This document shows, in pieces, positions 32,052 to 34,792 of a stretch of 34,792 nt of DNA. Numbering within the stretch: position 1 is the stretch's first letter; the number at the start of each line of letters is the position of its first letter. The position numbers and the translations under genes were made by a program. The notes beneath the pieces were generated by a model, which worked only from the letters and a program-made list of their open reading frames with translations, was not told where the DNA came from and made no database searches. Origin of the DNA: Halobacteriales archaeon QS_5_68_33 (lineage in GTDB: Archaea; Halobacteriota; Halobacteria; Halobacteriales; Haloarculaceae); contig PXRS01000043.1 of the NCBI GenBank assembly GCA_003023785.1, forward strand, positions 40,248 to 75,039. The letters are read 5' to 3'.

Positions 32052-33548
32052 TTAGTTCCGGTCGACGATGGCGATGTCGGCATCGACGTCTTTGATCCGC
32101 TCGAACGTCGGCGGCGAGACCAGCCGCGAGGCCGCCGTCCGCTCGCGGCTCGCGCCGATCGTCACGAGGTCGAAGTCGCCCGTCGTCTCCGCGAGGTACG
32201 CCTCGATCGACTGCGTCGAGACGCGGGTCTCGAAGGTCCCCTCGAAGGGGTCGACGAGGTCCGCGAGCATCTCCTCGCCCCGGCGGCGACCCCGGGCGCC
32301 CGTGACGCAGGTTGCGACGCTGACGCGCCCGCGGCGGCCGGTCAGCCGGGTGGCGAACTCGATCATCCCGTGGGCGACGTCACTGGCCCGCCGTACGGGG
32401 ACGAGCACCCGCCGCCAGCGGGTCCGACCCGCCCGCGAGCGGTGGACGAGCACGTCCGTCCGCCCCCGGAACAGCCCCCGGACGAACGGCGAAAGTTCCC
32501 CGTCGCGTTCCTCGTAGGGCGCCGCGACGAGGTCGCAGTTCGTCTCCGAGGCGACCTTGCGGACCGTCGCCGCCGCCGACCCGCTCCCGACCGCCGCGAC
32601 GGCCACCTGGCAGGGCACGCCCACCTGCGTCTCTATCTCGGAGGCCCGCCGTTCGAGACGCTCGACCGCGTCCGAAACCGTACGAGGGACGCCGTCTTCG
32701 TCGTCCTCTCGGGGACCCACGGCGTCACCCGCCGTGTCGGCATCCCCGCCGTCGGGAGCGAGCGCCGAACCGCGGCGGTCGGCGAGCAGGCCGCGCTCGG
32801 TCGCCGCGGCGTCGGCGTCGCCGGCCAGGTCGAGGAGGACGACCTTCCCGGCATCGTGGGCGCCGGCGAGGCGGGCGGCGAGCATCGCCGTCGAATGGGG
32901 GTTCTCGCCGCGCATCGGCACGAGCACCCGGTCGTCGCCCTCGACGGACTCGTAGAGGAGGGTCGCCCGCCGTTCGTAGAAGCGCTCGCGCCACACGTAG
33001 AAGACCGCCGCGACGATGCTGCTCGCGACGAAGACCGAGAGCGTGAATGTCAGTTCCCGGCCGGCCGGGACCAGCAGCCCCAGCAGCGCCGTCGAGTAGG
33101 CCGCCGGTTCCTCGACGGCCAGCGCCCACGTCACCGCCCCGGTCGCGAAGACGGCCAGCGCCGCCTCCGCCGCGCCGACGCTCAGGCTCCCCGCGCCGTC
33201 CGCGAGGCCGACGGCACCGCTCGCCGCCAGCGCGCCCCAGCCACAGAGCGCGCCGACGGTGAGCCCCGCGACGAACTGCGCCGGCGAGGCGTACCTCCCC
33301 TCCGGGTTAGCAAAGAGCGTGTACGTCCCGGCGGCCAGCGGCGGGAAGAGCAGAAAGGACAGCGAATCGAGCGTGTTCGACAGCGCCGTCACGAGCGCGA
33401 CCAGCAGCGGCACGAACACCAGCACCGAGAGGTGGACCACCGACTCGGTGCGCTCGACCCAGCGCCGCAGGTCCCGCAACTCGCGGCGCTCGACCCGCCG
33501 GGCCCTGGCCAGCGCCGCGTCGACTCTGTCGCGCCAGGACCCGCGCAT
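32052..33548 (-). CDS. HPP-family membrane protein with two universal-stress-protein domains
   Basis: This protein of about 498 residues has an N-terminal membrane part with five or six helices (about 35-195) of the HPP type, the region containing LSFLLFPPLAAGTYTLFANPEG in segments. Two cytoplasmic UspA-like domains follow, about 205-370 and 375-498. The first Usp domain has RVLVPMRGENP and the second RRVLVPVRRASD with a late LVTIGASRER. HPP proteins have been linked to anion (nitrite) transport in plastids and cyanobacteria, and Usp domains bind nucleotides, so a nucleotide-regulated transporter is a reasonable guess. The ATG at 33546-33548 (MRGSWRDRVD) is preferred to GTG 33557 because of a box at 33573. 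Codon use is typical of the window. Confidence 0.88.
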   Translation of the reverse strand: MRGSWRDRVDAALARARRVERRELRDLRRWVERTESVVHLSVLVFVPLLVALVTALSNTLDSLSFLLFPPLAAGTYTLFANPEGRYASPAQFVAGLTVGALCGWGALAASGAVGLADGAGSLSVGAAEAALAVFATGAVTWALAVEEPAAYSTALLGLLVPAGRELTFTLSVFVASSIVAAVFYVWRERFYERRATLLYESVEGDDRVLVPMRGENPHSTAMLAARLAGAHDAGKVVLLDLAGDADAAATERGLLADRRGSALAPDGGDADTAGDAVGPREDDEDGVPRTVSDAVERLERRASEIETQVGVPCQVAVAAVGSGSAAATVRKVASETNCDLVAAPYEERDGELSPFVRGLFRGRTDVLVHRSRAGRTRWRRVLVPVRRASDVAHGMIEFATRLTGRRGRVSVATCVTGARGRRRGEEMLADLVDPFEGTFETRVSTQSIEAYLAETTGDFDLVTIGASRERTAASRLVSPPTFERIKDVDADIAIVDRN

Positions 33549-33572
33549 ACCCTCCACTACTTCGCTCGCCCC

Positions 33573-33580
33573 TGAAAAAT
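33573..33580 (-). promoter_or_regulatory. TATA-like box of the HPP-USP gene
   Basis: The minus strand has ATTTTTCA, centred 28 bases before the ATG at 33548, at leaderless spacing. Confidence 0.45.
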
Positions 33581-33629
33581 CGGCCGACCCGTCGGCCCGA
33601 GCGGGCCCGGTCGGCGTCGAACCCCGCCT

Positions 33630-34406
33630 TCAGAGCCGCGCCGCTGCGTCGAGCGCGATATCGATGGCGCGCTCGACGTTGTTCTTCGCCTTCTCGGGGA
33701 GTTCCTCGTCGTCGGTCTCGCCCTTCTGGGTGCCCTCGACGAGGTTGCCGTCGACGGTGCAGATGGCGCCGGCCCGCAGTCCCTTCCGGCGCGCGAGGGT
33801 GAACAGCGCGGCGGCCTCCATCTCGACGGCGAGCAAGCCGGCGGCCTCCCAGTCGTCGACGTACTCGTCGGTCTCGGCGTAGAACGCGTCGTCGGTCGCG
33901 ATGGGGCCGATGTGGACGCCGTAGCTCGCGGCTCCGCCGTCGGCTCCGGTCGCGGCCGTGCCGGCCGCGCGCTCGCCGGCAGCCTCCGCGCCGTCGACCA
34001 GCGCCGAGAGCGTCTCGTAGTCCGCGACGGCGGGGTACTCGACGTCCTCGTAGCGTTTCGTCGTCCCCTCGTTTTTCGCGGCGGCCGTCGCGACGACCAT
34101 GTCACCGATCTCGATGCTCGACTGGAGCGCCCCGATGGTGCCGACGCGGACGAACGTCTCGACGCCGACCGCCGCGAGTTCCTCGACGGCAATGGTCGCC
34201 GACGGACAGCCGATCCCGGTCGAACAGACAGTCAGGTCCCGGCCCTCGTAGGTCGCGTTGACGAGCCTGTACTCGCGGTTCTCGGCGACGCGTTCGACAT
34301 CCTCGCACTGTGCGGCGATGCGCTCGACGCGCCCCGGGTCGCCCGGCACGAGCGCCAAGTCGTGGACGTCGCCCGCCTCGACGAGCAGGTGCGGCTGTTT
34401 GGCCAT
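33630..34406 (-). CDS. udp: Uridine phosphorylase-like nucleoside phosphorylase
   Basis: This enzyme splits uridine with phosphate into uracil and ribose 1-phosphate (nucleoside salvage). It is a 258-residue member of the NP-I nucleoside phosphorylase family. Visible are the phosphate-binding LVPGDPGRVERI (19-30), GIGCPSATIAVEEL (64-77), RVGTIGAL (87-94) and the nucleoside-binding AVEMEAAALF near 190. Arg and Glu of these motifs are present. A Gly/Ala-rich insertion (about 142-160) is unusual but typical of haloarchaeal surface loops. Purine specificity cannot be excluded. The ATG is at 34404-34406, with a TATA-like box 28 bases upstream. Confidence 0.93.
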   Translation of the reverse strand: MAKQPHLLVEAGDVHDLALVPGDPGRVERIAAQCEDVERVAENREYRLVNATYEGRDLTVCSTGIGCPSATIAVEELAAVGVETFVRVGTIGALQSSIEIGDMVVATAAAKNEGTTKRYEDVEYPAVADYETLSALVDGAEAAGERAAGTAATGADGGAASYGVHIGPIATDDAFYAETDEYVDDWEAAGLLAVEMEAAALFTLARRKGLRAGAICTVDGNLVEGTQKGETDDEELPEKAKNNVERAIDIALDAAARL

Positions 34407-34430
34407 GTGCGCTCCTGTGTCCGGGGCCGG

Positions 34431-34438
34431 GAAAACGA
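34431..34438 (-). promoter_or_regulatory. TATA-like box of udp
   Basis: The minus strand reads TCGTTTTC, centred 28 bases before the ATG at 34406. Confidence 0.4.
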
Positions 34439-34491
34439 TACCTGTCCCGGCGTGCTACGCCCCGCCTTCGAGGGCATCGAGTTTCCGCTGA

Positions 34492-34569
34492 TACGGTCGG
34501 TTGTACCGATGTACCGGTATGTCGCCGACCGGTTCGACGAGATCCGGAAACGACTTACAGCCGACCGTA
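34492..34569 (+). repeat. 78-bp palindromic repeat, copy H
   Basis: The left arm TACGGTCGGTTGTA (34492-34505) and right arm TACAGCCGACCGTA (34556-34569) pair with one G:T-type mismatch. The inner part is almost identical to copy A and the length is the same. It is flanked by TGA on the left and CGA on the right. It lies between two genes transcribed in the same direction. Confidence 0.9.
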
Positions 34570-34612
34570 CGAGGGCCTGAGCGAGGAGTGACCGCGGCGA
34601 GCGTGCGAGGGG

Positions 34613-34792
34613 TCAGCCCTCGACGAGGCGTTCGAGGTGCTCGGGCGGGACCGCACCCCGGGCGGCGTGGCCGTCGTAGACGAACGTGGGGACGCCCGTG
34701 ATGCCCCGGCGCTGGGCCTCGGTGAAGGCCTCGCGCAGGTCGTCGCGGCGCTCGTCGTCGTCGACCGCCTCGCGGATCTCCTCGCCGTCGAG
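34613..34792 (-). CDS. DsbA-family (FrnE-like) oxidoreductase, C-terminal end only
   Basis: Only the last 59 residues are in the window. They read as the end of a DsbA-type thioredoxin fold: a helical stretch rich in Asp, Glu and Arg, then RRGITGVPTFVYDG containing the cis-proline loop (GVPTFV), and a final helix PPEHLERLVEG. This pattern is typical of haloarchaeal DsbA/FrnE proteins annotated as disulfide isomerases or polyketide-related oxidoreductases. The active-site CxxC, if present, would be in the missing N-terminal part. Palindromic repeat H lies 43 bases beyond its stop. Confidence 0.8.
   Translation of the reverse strand, partial: LDGEEIREAVDDDERRDDLREAFTEAQRRGITGVPTFVYDGHAARGAVPPEHLERLVEG

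Noticed and set aside
10003-34569. CRISPR array made of the 78-bp repeats
   Set aside because: Copies are kilobases apart, with ordinary genes between them and no spacers or cas genes.
34501-34585. A short peptide common to several loci (MYRY-ADRFDEI-like) encoded by the repeats
   Set aside because: The length is a multiple of three and a frame stays open, which makes repeat copies look like a conserved peptide. The conservation is palindromic at DNA level, occurs in both orientations, and has no start or promoter of its own.

Overview
The window is chromosomal DNA of a halophilic archaeon (class Halobacteria). The evidence is very high GC, strongly acidic proteins, AT-rich boxes about 25-30 bases before start codons (leaderless transcription), and typical genes: an intein-bearing MCM helicase, NreA, NucS/EndoMS, SAMP1, a Tat lipoprotein solute-binding protein and HPP-USP membrane proteins. 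The genus cannot be fixed from this sequence; the Haloarculaceae/Halomicrobiaceae are a guess. No rRNA, CRISPR array, complete insertion sequence or replication origin was seen.

Layout. 1-6334 (minus): a translationally coupled dipeptide/oligopeptide ABC importer in the order binding protein, two permeases, two ATPases; the last ATPase runs off the window. 6546-9428: a small unknown protein, a metallophosphoesterase and the DNA-repair protein NreA. 9679-13001: a PadR-like regulator, an acyl-CoA dehydrogenase, a RecA-like DUF7504-type protein and PRPP synthetase, three of the junctions carrying copies of a palindromic repeat. 13060-18859 (minus): a small unknown gene and the replicative MCM helicase, split by two inteins only 14 extein residues apart. 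18959-24075 (minus): a histidine-utilisation operon hutU-hutI-hutH without hutG, preceded by a RidA-family gene. 24208-25577: a ribbon-helix-helix protein, tRNA-Val(GAC) with a 27-bp duplicated 3' end, a winged-helix protein and a coupled zinc ribbon. 25581-27013 (minus): a nucleoside hydrolase and a small membrane protein. 27313-30885: mutS facing nucS, so two mismatch-repair systems lie tail to tail. 30923-34792 (minus): an unknown haloarchaeal protein, SAMP1, an HPP-USP membrane protein, uridine phosphorylase and the end of a DsbA-like protein.

The most unusual signal is a dispersed family of imperfect palindromes of 78 bp (one variant of 80 bp) with outer arms TACGGTCGGTTGTA / TACAACCGACCGTA. 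I count five full and three partial copies. They are flanked by TGA or TCA, in three full copies as an identical 3-bp direct repeat, and in four cases the flanking triplet is itself the stop codon of the adjacent gene. This suggests a non-autonomous mobile palindrome that targets TSA triplets and regenerates stop codons on insertion. Secondary points are Cro-like helix-turn-helix segments inside both inteins, a possible co-conversion tract of AT-richer synonymous codons around the intein sites, a possible att scar at tRNA-Val, loss of the key arginine in the RidA-like protein, and a possible coding remnant beside one repeat copy.
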